The notes beneath the pieces are model-generated. The model saw only the letters and a program-made list of their open reading frames with translations, ran no database searches and was not told where the DNA came from. This document shows positions 1-7,513 of a stretch of 12,577 bases of DNA, one piece after another. A program made the translations under genes and the position numbers. The DNA lies in NCBI GenBank assembly GCA_032118015.1, contig JAULYE010000035.1, positions 1 through 12,577 of the forward strand, read 5' to 3'. Positions within the stretch are counted from its first letter, which is position 1, and each line of letters opens with the position of its first letter. The stretch is from Casp-actino8 sp032118015 (GTDB lineage Bacteria; Actinomycetota; Acidimicrobiia; Acidimicrobiales; Ilumatobacteraceae).

Positions 1-461
1 TCGTGTCCGGGCTGGTGCAGTGGAATGTGATTTCGTTGCTGTCGCAGACCAATGGACTGGCGCTGAGCCTTGCGGGCATCGCAGGTATCGTCGTCTCGAT
101 CGGCATCACGGTGGACTCGTACGTTGTCGTCTTCGAAAAGATCAAGGACAATCTCCGGTCGGGTCGGACTTTGCGTACTGGTGCTGACAAGGCCTTTGCC
201 GCAGCATGGAAGACGATTCTTACAGCTGACATTGCATCATTGATTGGTGCATTGACGTTGTGGTACCTGACTGTTGGAGCCGTTCGAGGTTTTGCATTCT
301 TTCTCGCCCTCTCTACTTTGTGTGACTTGATCGTCTCTTGGTTCTTCTTGCGACCATCTCTTGTTTTGTTCTCTCGATCACGTTTGGCAGAAGGGCGAAA
401 GTTCCTTGGAGTTCGCGTATCCGATCGTGACGCTGTTGCACAGATGGAGGTGACCTCATGA
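1..461 (+). CDS. secD: Protein translocase subunit SecD, C-terminal part (5' truncated by window)
   Basis: SecD pairs with SecF in the cytoplasmic membrane and uses the proton gradient to help SecYEG-dependent export. Only the last ~152 codons are present. The frame is open from base 3 to the TGA at 459-461, and the GTG at base 3 is an internal codon, not a start. The segment holds the conserved membrane region with the G-I-T-V-D-S-Y-V-V-V-F-E-K-I motif, the charged GRT loop, and further hydrophobic segments ending in a short cytoplasmic tail. It corresponds to the last membrane segments of the family. The motif aspartate followed by S rather than A-N is, from memory, usual for actinobacterial SecD. 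The stop overlaps the secF start (ATGA), so the two are translationally coupled. Identification is supported by secF directly downstream. Confidence 0.95.
   Translation, partial: VSGLVQWNVISLLSQTNGLALSLAGIAGIVVSIGITVDSYVVVFEKIKDNLRSGRTLRTGADKAFAAAWKTILTADIASLIGALTLWYLTVGAVRGFAFFLALSTLCDLIVSWFFLRPSLVLFSRSRLAEGRKFLGVRVSDRDAVAQMEVTS
446..453 (+). promoter_or_regulatory. Strong ribosome binding site of secF
   Basis: GGAGGTGA is a full match to the anti-Shine-Dalgarno core, four bases before the ATG at 458. It lies inside the end of secD. It is the strongest Shine-Dalgarno sequence noticed in the window and fixes the secF start. Confidence 0.8.
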
Positions 462-1618
462 CATCTGATTCAAATGAGACCGCATGGGTCCAAGACAAGA
501 AGATCTTTGCCCGCTTGGCTGCCGGTGAGACCTCGTTCAACTTCTTTGGAAAGCGCCGGATCGCATTCGGGATCTCCCTCGGCCTCGTCGTTGTGACGGT
601 CGTGTCATTACTTGCGCAGGGATTGAATCTCGGTTTGGACTTCAAGGGCGGAGTCGCATGGCAAGTGCCAGTCACAGAGACGATGGATGCCGACATCGCT
701 CGTGAGGTCTTGGCTGACAACGGCGTACCGGCATCCAACGCCAAAATTCAGATTCTTGATAGTGGTTCCGTACAAACGGTTCGTATCCAGGTCGGAGATC
801 AGCCAGCAGATGTTCGTGAGCGCGTGGTGAGCGATTTTGCTGATCGTGCCGGTGTGGAAGTGGACGATGTATCGGTGAATTCCGTGAGTTCTTCATGGGG
901 GCGCGCGATCACAGAGAAGGCAGTTCGGGCTTTGCTGATCTTCCTCGTCCTGATCTCCGTCTATCTTGCATGGCGTTTCGAGTGGCGTATGGCGCTGGCG
1001 GCAATTCTTGCAGTGGTTCACGACGTCGTGATCAGTGTTGGGATCTACTCGCTGTTCGGATTCGAAGTCACTCCTGCCACCGTTGTCGCATTCTTGACGA
1101 TTCTCGGGTATTCGCTCTATGACACGATCGTGGTTTTCGATCGCGTCCAAGAGAACGTGCACAAGTTCGCAGGATCGAAGTTCTCAATGGGTGATGTCAG
1201 CAACATCTCCATGAATCAGGTTTTGATGCGGTCGCTGAATACGACTGTTTCGTCGCTCCTGCCAGTGCTGTCGATTCTGGTTCTCGGAGCAGGAATCCTC
1301 GGAGTGGTCAGCTTGCGCGAGTTCTCTGTTGCACTTTTCGTGGGAATGCTGACAGGTGCCTATTCCTCGATCTATATCGCAACTCCGTTGTTGACGTTGT
1401 TCAAAGAGCGTGAGCCGTCATTCGTGGCGATGCGTGGTCAGTTGATGTCCAAGACCGATCTCCGACACATGGTCGTCACCGGCAACGTGTCGACTCGGGT
1501 GCGTAGGCGTTCCGTGAGCGTTTCGCCGACGACTGCGGGTGGGGGAGCAGCTGTTGCACCATCGCCGGCGGCTGTTCTGAATCATCCCCCGCGTCCGCGC
1601 AAGAAGAAAAGACGTTGA
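458..1618 (+). CDS. secF: Protein translocase subunit SecF
   Basis: Partner of SecD in proton-driven assistance of Sec secretion; integral membrane protein. The 386-residue product has a first membrane segment near residues 35-54, the periplasmic-domain signature LDFKGG at 60-65, and five further hydrophobic segments between about 155 and 313. The SecF motif GYSLYDTIVVFDR is at 217-229, with the D-R pair that interacts with the SecD motif. The start ATG overlaps the secD stop and follows a very strong ribosome binding site. After the last membrane segment comes a cytoplasmic tail of about 70 residues, rich in Ser, Ala and Pro and ending in the basic run RPRKKKRR. That tail is longer than in E. 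coli SecF. Its stop overlaps the proposed TTG start of apt. Confidence 0.97.
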   Translation: MTSDSNETAWVQDKKIFARLAAGETSFNFFGKRRIAFGISLGLVVVTVVSLLAQGLNLGLDFKGGVAWQVPVTETMDADIAREVLADNGVPASNAKIQILDSGSVQTVRIQVGDQPADVRERVVSDFADRAGVEVDDVSVNSVSSSWGRAITEKAVRALLIFLVLISVYLAWRFEWRMALAAILAVVHDVVISVGIYSLFGFEVTPATVVAFLTILGYSLYDTIVVFDRVQENVHKFAGSKFSMGDVSNISMNQVLMRSLNTTVSSLLPVLSILVLGAGILGVVSLREFSVALFVGMLTGAYSSIYIATPLLTLFKEREPSFVAMRGQLMSKTDLRHMVVTGNVSTRVRRRSVSVSPTTAGGGAAVAPSPAAVLNHPPRPRKKKRR

Positions 1619-2133
1619 CGAACCCAATGGATCATCTCATCCGGTCCATCGCCGATTATCCGACGCCAGGTGTGACGTTTCGCGACATCACGCCGTTGCT
1701 TGGTGATGGTCCTGCCCTGCAGCAGGCCGTGTCGACCCTCGCGCATCGGTTCTCGGATCTCGAGATCGACCGCGTCATTGGTATTGAAGCTCGCGGTTTC
1801 ATCCTCGGAGCGCCGATTGCAGTCGCTCTCGGGGCCGGTTTCGTTCCCGTCCGCAAAGCAGGGAAGCTCCCCTGGGCCGTCGTGCGTGAGGAATACCAAC
1901 TCGAGTACGGCACGGACAAACTGGAAATTCATCGGGATGCGATCCACCCGGAAGAACGCATACTCGTCGTGGACGATGTTTTGGCAACTGGCGGCACGGC
2001 TGCGGCAACATGCCGGCTCGTGAGTGCTCTTGGAGGCGACATCATTGCCCTAGCGGTGTTGATCGAACTCGAGGCTCTGAATGGGCGGTCTCGCTTGGGG
2101 GACGTCAGGGTGGAGACCCTGTTGCGGTACTAA
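1615..2133 (+). CDS. apt: Adenine phosphoribosyltransferase
   Basis: Soluble purine-salvage enzyme converting adenine and PRPP to AMP and pyrophosphate. With the TTG start at 1615 it has 172 residues, the usual size. Visible signatures are DYPTPGVTFRDITPLL near the N-terminus (14-29), the EARGF loop at 58-62, the KAGKLP segment at 81-86, the EYGTDKLEIH stretch, and the PRPP-binding motif ILVVDDVLATGGTAA at 116-130. TTG overlaps the secF TGA by four bases (TTGA), which suggests translational coupling. Only a weak A/G-rich ribosome binding site (1601-1611) precedes it. An in-frame ATG at 1627, shortening the protein by four residues, is the alternative; both keep all conserved parts. The secD-secF-apt-rel order is typical of actinobacteria. 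Many Apt enzymes are inhibited by ppGpp (family knowledge), which the next gene's product makes. Confidence 0.96.
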   Translation: MTNPMDHLIRSIADYPTPGVTFRDITPLLGDGPALQQAVSTLAHRFSDLEIDRVIGIEARGFILGAPIAVALGAGFVPVRKAGKLPWAVVREEYQLEYGTDKLEIHRDAIHPEERILVVDDVLATGGTAAATCRLVSALGGDIIALAVLIELEALNGRSRLGDVRVETLLRY

Positions 2134-2187
2134 ACGTGCTTGTGGGCCTCGGTCAGGGCTGATTGCGACGCCAAATCCCGTTCAGAC

Positions 2188-2203
2188 TGCGATACTTGTT
2201 CCA
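2188..2203 (+). promoter_or_regulatory. Probable extended -10 promoter giving a leaderless rel transcript
   Basis: TGC followed by GATACT (2191-2196) resembles an extended -10 element (TGN-TATAAT, four of six hexamer positions). Exactly six bases separate the hexamer from the A of the rel ATG at 2203, so transcription would start at the start codon. No Shine-Dalgarno sequence precedes this ATG. I see no good -35 hexamer at 16-18 bases; TTGCGA at 2163-2168 is 22 bases upstream, too far. Leaderless mRNAs are common in actinobacteria (established). The assignment here is inference. Confidence 0.45.
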
Positions 2204-4434
2204 TGTCGACCGTGACGAGACTCCTCCCTTGGCGTCGTCAGCACAGTTCCCCGGTCGATGAGTTGAGTCCGGTTCTTTCGTCGTTTCGGAGGCAACATCC
2301 CCGGGCGACGACATTCCTGATGACGAAGGCCTTCGAAACTGCGCGTGCTGCTCATGTGAATCAGACTCGGCGGAGCGGTGAGGGTTACATCAATCATCCA
2401 GTTGCGGTGGCCAAGATCGTTGCCGACATCGGACTCGATGAGACAACGGTTGTAGCAGCTCTCCTACACGATGCTGTCGAAGACACTGAAGTCACTCTCG
2501 AGGACGTAGAGAGAGAATTCGGCGTCGATGTCGCGCGTATCGTCGACGGGGTCACCAAGTTGGACCGACTCCAATTCGATTCGAAGGAAGCACAACAAGC
2601 CGCAACGATGCGCAAGATGCTCGTTGCCATGGCAAAGGACTTACGAGTCCTGATCATCAAGTTGGCCGATCGTCTTCACAATATGCGGACGATTGCAGCG
2701 ATGCCACTCGACAAGCAGCAGCGCATTGCAAATGAAACTCTGGACATCTATGCGCCGCTGGCTCATCGACTGGGTATGCAGGGTTTGAAACAGCAGTTGG
2801 AGGATCTTTCCTTTGCGTCGCTGTATCCCAAACGCTATGCGGAGCTCGACTATCTCGTCAGTAGTCGAAGTCCAGAACGTGACATCTATTTGGCCCGTGC
2901 CATGGCCGATGTTCGCAGCTTTCTTGGTGGTGTGAACGTCCAAGCCGACATCACTGGCCGTGGAAAGCATCTTTGGAGCATTTACGAAAAGATGATGCAA
3001 AAGGGCAAAGAGTTCGACGACATTTTCGACATCATCGCGCTTCGTGTTGTCGTTGGCTCGGTCAAGGACTGTTATGCAGCTCTCGGATGCATTCACGGTC
3101 ATTGGAAACCCGTTCTCGGTCGTTTCAAGGATTATGTTGCCATGCCAAAGTTCAACATGTACCAAAGTCTTCACACAACGGTGATTGGTCCAGGAGGCAA
3201 GGCCCTAGAGATCCAGATTCGTACTCGAGAGATGCATCAGCGTGCTGAGTGGGGAGTGGCAGCTCACTGGGCTTACAAAGCGGACAATGAAACTCCTGAC
3301 ATCGATTGGTTGAACCGCATCATCGATTGGCAGAACGACATAGCTGATCCAGCTCAGTTCATGGAAAGCCTGAAGTCGGATTTGGATCAGGACGAAATCT
3401 TCGTCTTCACGCCCAAGGGGCGAGTCATTGGATTGCCAACCGGGTCATGCCCGGTCGACTTCGCTTATTCGGTCCACACGGAAATCGGCAATGCGTGCAT
3501 TGGTGCCCGAGTCAACGGCAGGTTGGTTCCCCTCACCTACACGCTCAAGTCCGGTGATACCTGTGAGATCTTCACCTCCAAGGTGGGCTCTGCTACACCT
3601 GATCGCGAGTGGCTCGCCTTCGTCGTGTCGCCTCGTGCTCGCAACAAGATTCGCCAGTGGTTCTCGCGAGAACACCGTGAAGACATGATCGAGACGGGGC
3701 GAGAAGAGTTGGAGGTTCACCTGAGGTCAGCGGGTCTTCCTATGGGCAGCATCCAAGGTGGAGAATTGTTCTCAGAAGAGATGGAAGGGCTGAATTACAC
3801 AGATCTCGACACCTTCTTGGCGGCAATAGGTGAAGGCCATGTGGATGCTGAGGGTTTTGCTCAGCGAATGAGGCAGCGATTTGCGCTGACCGAGGGGGAG
3901 GAGCGACTGACGTGGTCGACGCGTCGCTCTGAGGACAAAGCTCCAGCTGGATCGAATGTGGGCATTCATGTCGAAGGTTTCGACGACGTGATCGTTCGTC
4001 TTTCGAAGTGTTGTACTCCCGTCCCCGGGGACGAAATTCTCGGGTTCATCACTCGTGGACGTGGCGTGAGTGTCCATCGGGCCGATTGCGCAAACGCCGA
4101 ATCCTTCGCGGACGGGCAGTCCAGCCGCCTGGTAGACGTCGAGTGGGACGAATCAGCAACAGTTACGTCTTTTCGAGCATCAGTTGATGTTGTGGCGTTG
4201 GACCGATCCAAACTCCTGCGTGATGTGGCAAATGGATTGTCCGAGCAGCATGTGAACATCGTTGCGTGCAGTACCCACACCGGTGGTGATCGCATTGCGA
4301 AGATGCGATTCGAGTTCGAATTGGCGGATCCGAACCATCTGGAGGCCGTTCTGAGGACGATCAAGAAGATCGATGGTGTCTACGACGCGTACCGCTCGGT
4401 GCCGGTACGGTCCGACATGAAAGAAGAAGATTGA
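2203..4434 (+). CDS. rel: Bifunctional (p)ppGpp synthetase/hydrolase Rel (RelA/SpoT family)
   Basis: Makes (p)ppGpp from ATP plus GDP/GTP when uncharged tRNA enters the ribosomal A site, and hydrolyses it on recovery. It has 743 residues from ATG 2203. Order of domains: HD hydrolase (~40-200) with H65, H89-D90, E93-D94 and the ADRLHN motif ending at N160, so hydrolysis looks intact; synthetase (~245-370) with GRGKHLWSIYEKM, RFKD at 307-310 and MYQSLHT; TGS (~405-465) with H425 in YSVHTEIG, the position that contacts the tRNA 3' end in E. coli RelA; a helical region; the cysteine-containing domain (CC at 603-604, C629); and ACT (~665-740). RFKD rather than the EFDD of monofunctional RelA marks it as bifunctional. 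A TTG at 2140 would add 21 residues, but they lack family similarity and no ribosome binding site precedes it. ATG 2203 with the putative leaderless promoter is preferred. Confidence 0.96.
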   Translation: MSTVTRLLPWRRQHSSPVDELSPVLSSFRRQHPRATTFLMTKAFETARAAHVNQTRRSGEGYINHPVAVAKIVADIGLDETTVVAALLHDAVEDTEVTLEDVEREFGVDVARIVDGVTKLDRLQFDSKEAQQAATMRKMLVAMAKDLRVLIIKLADRLHNMRTIAAMPLDKQQRIANETLDIYAPLAHRLGMQGLKQQLEDLSFASLYPKRYAELDYLVSSRSPERDIYLARAMADVRSFLGGVNVQADITGRGKHLWSIYEKMMQKGKEFDDIFDIIALRVVVGSVKDCYAALGCIHGHWKPVLGRFKDYVAMPKFNMYQSLHTTVIGPGGKALEIQIRTREMHQRAEWGVAAHWAYKADNETPDIDWLNRIIDWQNDIADPAQFMESLKSDLDQDEIFVFTPKGRVIGLPTGSCPVDFAYSVHTEIGNACIGARVNGRLVPLTYTLKSGDTCEIFTSKVGSATPDREWLAFVVSPRARNKIRQWFSREHREDMIETGREELEVHLRSAGLPMGSIQGGELFSEEMEGLNYTDLDTFLAAIGEGHVDAEGFAQRMRQRFALTEGEERLTWSTRRSEDKAPAGSNVGIHVEGFDDVIVRLSKCCTPVPGDEILGFITRGRGVSVHRADCANAESFADGQSSRLVDVEWDESATVTSFRASVDVVALDRSKLLRDVANGLSEQHVNIVACSTHTGGDRIAKMRFEFELADPNHLEAVLRTIKKIDGVYDAYRSVPVRSDMKEED

Positions 4435-4474
4435 AGGCACGGAATCGGTGACCGTGTGATCGAGGTCGGGGCAG

Positions 4475-4488
4475 TAGTTTGGGGTTCG
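4475..4488 (+). promoter_or_regulatory. Probable -10 promoter giving a leaderless hisS transcript
   Basis: TAGTTT at 4475-4480 fits the actinobacterial TANNNT -10 pattern. Seven bases follow before the GTG at 4488, so transcription could begin at or one base before the start codon. There is no Shine-Dalgarno sequence at usable distance and no convincing -35 at 16-18 bases. The site lies in the 53-base gap after rel. Inference from sequence pattern only. Confidence 0.42.
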
Positions 4489-5741
4489 TGCGTTCGTTCC
4501 AAACCAGTCCTGGGATGCGGGACATTCTTCCTCCGGAATCTGCAAGGTGGGCTTCCTTTGTCGAGGTTTTTCGAACGACGGTGAGTCGAGCTGGTTATGG
4601 ACAGGTCATTGCCCCCCTTCTCGAAGACATCGGAGTCTTCCAAAGAGTCGGTGAAGCAACAGATGTCGTGAGCAAAGAGATGTATGACTTCGTGGACAAG
4701 GGTGAAAGACACATCGCTCTTCGGCCGGAACAAACCGCATCCATCTGTCGTGCCTTCGTCCAGCATCGTCCTGCGACGCCGTGGAAGGTCTGGTATGCAG
4801 GCTCCAACTTTCGGTATGAAAAACCCCAACGGGGTCGCTATCGGCAATTCGAACAAGTCGGAATCGAGGTTCTCGGTCCCGAAGACCCTGACGTGGATGT
4901 CGAAGTCATCTCCCTCGGCTGGGATTTCCTCTCCTCGCTCGGGCTGAACAAGGTGACCTTGCTTGTGAATTCATTGGGAGAATCGTCGGAGCGCAAGGAA
5001 TTCGTCGATGCACTCGAGAAGTATCTCGACCTTCGGCGTGGTGAGCTGTCCGAAGAGAGTGTGAAGACTCTCGAGCGCAATCCATTGCGGGTCCTCGACT
5101 CCAAACGAGATCGGGACCAACCTGTGATCGAAAGCGCTCCATCGATCATGGACTTTCTCGGTGATCGTTCACGATCCCATTTCGATCGAGTGAAAGCCGG
5201 ATTGGACATGTTGGGGATCCCTTACACGATCGACAACCGACTCGTACGCGGCCTCGACTACTACCGCCAAACGACATTCGAATTCTCCGGCGGAACCCTC
5301 GAATCCGCACAGAACGCCTTGGGTGGTGGAGGAAGATACGACACCTTGGTGGAGGATCTTGGAGGCCCACCGACACCGGGAATCGGCTTCGCCATTGGGC
5401 TCGACCGAACACTTCTGGCATGTGACGATGAGCAGGTCTTTCCTGCACGCGAAGTTTCACCCGAGATCTTCATCGTCGACACCACCGGAGGTCTCGAAGC
5501 CCTCCGTCTCAGTTCAGAGCTCCGACGGCTAGGAATGAGTGTCGATCGTGCCTTCGACAATCGGAGCATGAAGAGCCAAATGAAAGCCGCCGATCGCAGC
5601 GGGGCACAATTCGCCGTGATCATCGGTAGTGAAGAGTTGGCTTCGCGGTCTGCTTCCGTGCGACCGCTGCGTTCCGATGATGATCAAGAAACGGTCGGTA
5701 TCGACGACCTGCCAGCACGACTCCAGGAGAAACTGCAATGA
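4488..5741 (+). CDS. hisS: Histidyl-tRNA synthetase
   Basis: Class IIa enzyme that attaches histidine to tRNA-His; cytosolic dimer. It has 417 residues from GTG 4488, close to the usual ~420. N-terminal SPGMRDILPPE (7-17) is the standard HisRS opening. Then come VSKEMYDF (61-68), LRPEQTA (78-84), class II motif 2 FRYEKPQRGRYRQFEQVG (108-125), histidine-specific motifs RGLDYY (254-259) and GGGGRYD (279-285), motif 3 GIGFAIGLDR (298-307), and a C-terminal anticodon-binding domain (~330-417). Start choice: TTG 4479 lies inside the -10 element and has no ribosome binding site, while ATG 4515 would cut into the conserved opening. GTG 4488 keeps it and fits the proposed leaderless promoter. Its TGA overlaps the aspS ATG (ATGA). 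Confidence 0.96.
   Translation: MRSFQTSPGMRDILPPESARWASFVEVFRTTVSRAGYGQVIAPLLEDIGVFQRVGEATDVVSKEMYDFVDKGERHIALRPEQTASICRAFVQHRPATPWKVWYAGSNFRYEKPQRGRYRQFEQVGIEVLGPEDPDVDVEVISLGWDFLSSLGLNKVTLLVNSLGESSERKEFVDALEKYLDLRRGELSEESVKTLERNPLRVLDSKRDRDQPVIESAPSIMDFLGDRSRSHFDRVKAGLDMLGIPYTIDNRLVRGLDYYRQTTFEFSGGTLESAQNALGGGGRYDTLVEDLGGPPTPGIGFAIGLDRTLLACDDEQVFPAREVSPEIFIVDTTGGLEALRLSSELRRLGMSVDRAFDNRSMKSQMKAADRSGAQFAVIIGSEELASRSASVRPLRSDDDQETVGIDDLPARLQEKLQ
5725..5730 (+). promoter_or_regulatory. Ribosome binding site of aspS
   Basis: AGGAGA seven bases before the ATG at 5738, inside the end of hisS. It supports the ATGA-overlap start, which precedes the first conserved residues (RTHMCGHI) by ten codons. 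Confidence 0.7.
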
Positions 5742-7513
5742 CGAACCCCGACAGATCGACATCGATGCGGACCCACATGTGCGGGCACATCACGTCTTCG
5801 GACATCGGACGCGAGGTGAGCATTTGCGGTTGGGTGGCCAAACGTCGTGAACACGGAGAGAAGCTGGCGTTCGTCGACCTGAGAGACCATACGGGTCTTG
5901 TTCAGTGCGTGATCGACGGCGAGGTCGAGGTACGAAACGAATATGTGGTTCGGGTGACAGGTACGGTGCGACAGCGCCCCGAGGGAACATCGAACGCAAC
6001 TTTGGATACCGGCGACGTGGAGATTGGGGACTGCACAGTCGAAATTCTTCGGATTGCAGAAACACCTCCTTTCCCAATCGACCAACGAGCTGATGATGTC
6101 GATGAGAACGTCCGCCTGCAGTATCGGTATCTCGACCTTCGACGAACTCGTATGCAGCGAAACCTTCGGATTCGCGCAGCGGTGAACTCCGCAGTTCGCC
6201 AAGCAATGGAACGACAGGGTTTTCTGGAAGTGGAAACGCCCATGCTCGTACCCTCTACTCCAGAGGGTGCACGAGAATTTCTTGTACCGTCGCGAAAAGA
6301 GCCCGGATCCTTTTATGCCTTACCCCAAAGTCCTCAGTTGTTCAAACAGCTGTTGATGGTTGCAGGTGTGGATCGCTACTACCAACTGGCGCGTTGTCTG
6401 CGCGATGAGGATCTCCGAGCGGATCGGCAGTACGAGTTCATGCAGATGGATGCTGAGATGAGCTTCGTCACTCAGGACGACGTTCTTCAGGCGGTCAGCG
6501 AAGCGGTACTCGCTGCCGCCGAGGCGGTGACAGGAGAACGACCCGGTCCGATCGAGCAGATGACGTGGCGACATGCGATGGAGACCTACGGCGTCGACAA
6601 GCCGGACCTCCGCTTCGGTATGGAGCTGAAAGAATTGACTGCGGTCTTTGCGTCAACTGAATTCAAAGCACTGCAAGGTGCCGCATCGATCAAGGGCATT
6701 TGTGTCGAGGGGCGGGCCGAGGAATTCGGGCGTAACAAACTCGACGCTTTGACGGATCGCGCCAAAAAGGTTGGCGCCAAGGGCCTCGTATGGATGAAGG
6801 TCACTGCTGAAGGCACGATCGACTCACCTGTAGCGAAATTCCTGAGCGCAACGGAGGTCTCTGCTCTTCTTGGCGTCATGTCGGCAAAGGTGGGGGATCT
6901 GTTGTTGATCGTGGCTGATGAGTGGGACACGACCTGTGAGGTACTCGGACAGTTGCGCAACGATTTGGGTCGACCGCCTGTGCACCAGGGTCCCTACCGC
7001 TATGTCTGGATCACGGAGTTTCCGCTGTTCGTCGGCGTCGACAAGGAGTCGGGTCGCCCCAAACCCGGACACCATCCTTTCTGCCAGCCCCATCCAGAGG
7101 ATCTCGACAAGTTCGAGACGGATCCACTCTCGGTCAGAGCATTGGCCTACGACCTCGTTCTCAATGGCTGGGAGCTCGGTTCGGGGTCGATCCGAATCCA
7201 TGATTCGGATATGCAACGGCGAGTGTTTTCCGTGCTCGGCATCGACGAGGAAGAGGCGACCAAGAAGTTCGGCTTCTTCCTCAAGCCATTCACCTATGGA
7301 GCTCCACCTCATGGGGGATTCGCCTTCGGTCTGGACAGGCTGGTGGCGATTCTCGCCGGTGAGGAGAACATCCGAGAGGTGATCGCATTCCCCAAGACAC
7401 AGAGTGGTCAAGACCCGATGACAGGAGCTCCGAACCCTGCCGATGATCATCAACTGGCTGATCTCGGACTCCGGGCACTTCCTCCCAAGGTGTCACCTCC
7501 CAAAGGTTCCTAG
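5738..7513 (+). CDS. aspS: Aspartyl-tRNA synthetase, non-discriminating signature (Asp/Asx)
   Basis: Class IIb synthetase that charges tRNA-Asp. Its residues suggest it also charges tRNA-Asn with Asp, for conversion to Asn by GatCAB. It has 591 residues, the bacterial-type length. N-terminal OB-fold anticodon domain (~11-110); motif 1 region with GFLEVETPML (161-170); TPEGAREF and QSPQLFKQLL; motif 2 ARCLRDEDLRADRQYEF (218-234); the bacterial GAD insertion (~285-415); motif 3 FAFGLDRL (528-535); FPKTQSG (551-557). In the anticodon domain, H39 (KRREHG) and G83 (RPEGTSN) align with H31 and G82 of the non-discriminating Pseudomonas aeruginosa enzyme, where the discriminating E. coli enzyme has L30 and K81. 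The start overlaps the hisS stop, and the TAG shares its last base with the next start. Confidence 0.96.
   Translation: MTNPDRSTSMRTHMCGHITSSDIGREVSICGWVAKRREHGEKLAFVDLRDHTGLVQCVIDGEVEVRNEYVVRVTGTVRQRPEGTSNATLDTGDVEIGDCTVEILRIAETPPFPIDQRADDVDENVRLQYRYLDLRRTRMQRNLRIRAAVNSAVRQAMERQGFLEVETPMLVPSTPEGAREFLVPSRKEPGSFYALPQSPQLFKQLLMVAGVDRYYQLARCLRDEDLRADRQYEFMQMDAEMSFVTQDDVLQAVSEAVLAAAEAVTGERPGPIEQMTWRHAMETYGVDKPDLRFGMELKELTAVFASTEFKALQGAASIKGICVEGRAEEFGRNKLDALTDRAKKVGAKGLVWMKVTAEGTIDSPVAKFLSATEVSALLGVMSAKVGDLLLIVADEWDTTCEVLGQLRNDLGRPPVHQGPYRYVWITEFPLFVGVDKESGRPKPGHHPFCQPHPEDLDKFETDPLSVRALAYDLVLNGWELGSGSIRIHDSDMQRRVFSVLGIDEEEATKKFGFFLKPFTYGAPPHGGFAFGLDRLVAILAGEENIREVIAFPKTQSGQDPMTGAPNPADDHQLADLGLRALPPKVSPPKGS

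Noticed and set aside
1756..1767. GATCTCGAGATC perfect 12-base palindrome in apt
   Set aside because: About three such 12-base palindromes are expected by chance in a window this size; no repeat of it noticed near a gene start.
2140..2202. TTG at 2140 as an upstream start for rel
   Set aside because: No ribosome binding site. The 21 extra residues (three Cys, no hydrophobic pattern) do not match Rel N-termini, and they would cover the putative promoter.
4438..4456. CACGG...CCGTG inverted repeat after rel as a terminator
   Set aside because: Only a five-base stem with a nine-base loop and no T-run; too weak to call an intrinsic terminator.
4435..4487. T-box or other riboswitch ahead of hisS
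   Set aside because: The gap is only 53 bases with no long stem-loops, no T-box sequence and no room for an antiterminator.
6771..6780. TTGGCGCCAA palindrome in aspS
   Set aside because: Ten-base palindromes are expected roughly a dozen times by chance here, and this one is mid-gene.
6824..7453. 209-codon minus-strand reading frame opposite aspS
   Set aside because: Same kind of antisense shadow; it lies across the conserved catalytic part of AspRS and has no ribosome binding site or motif.
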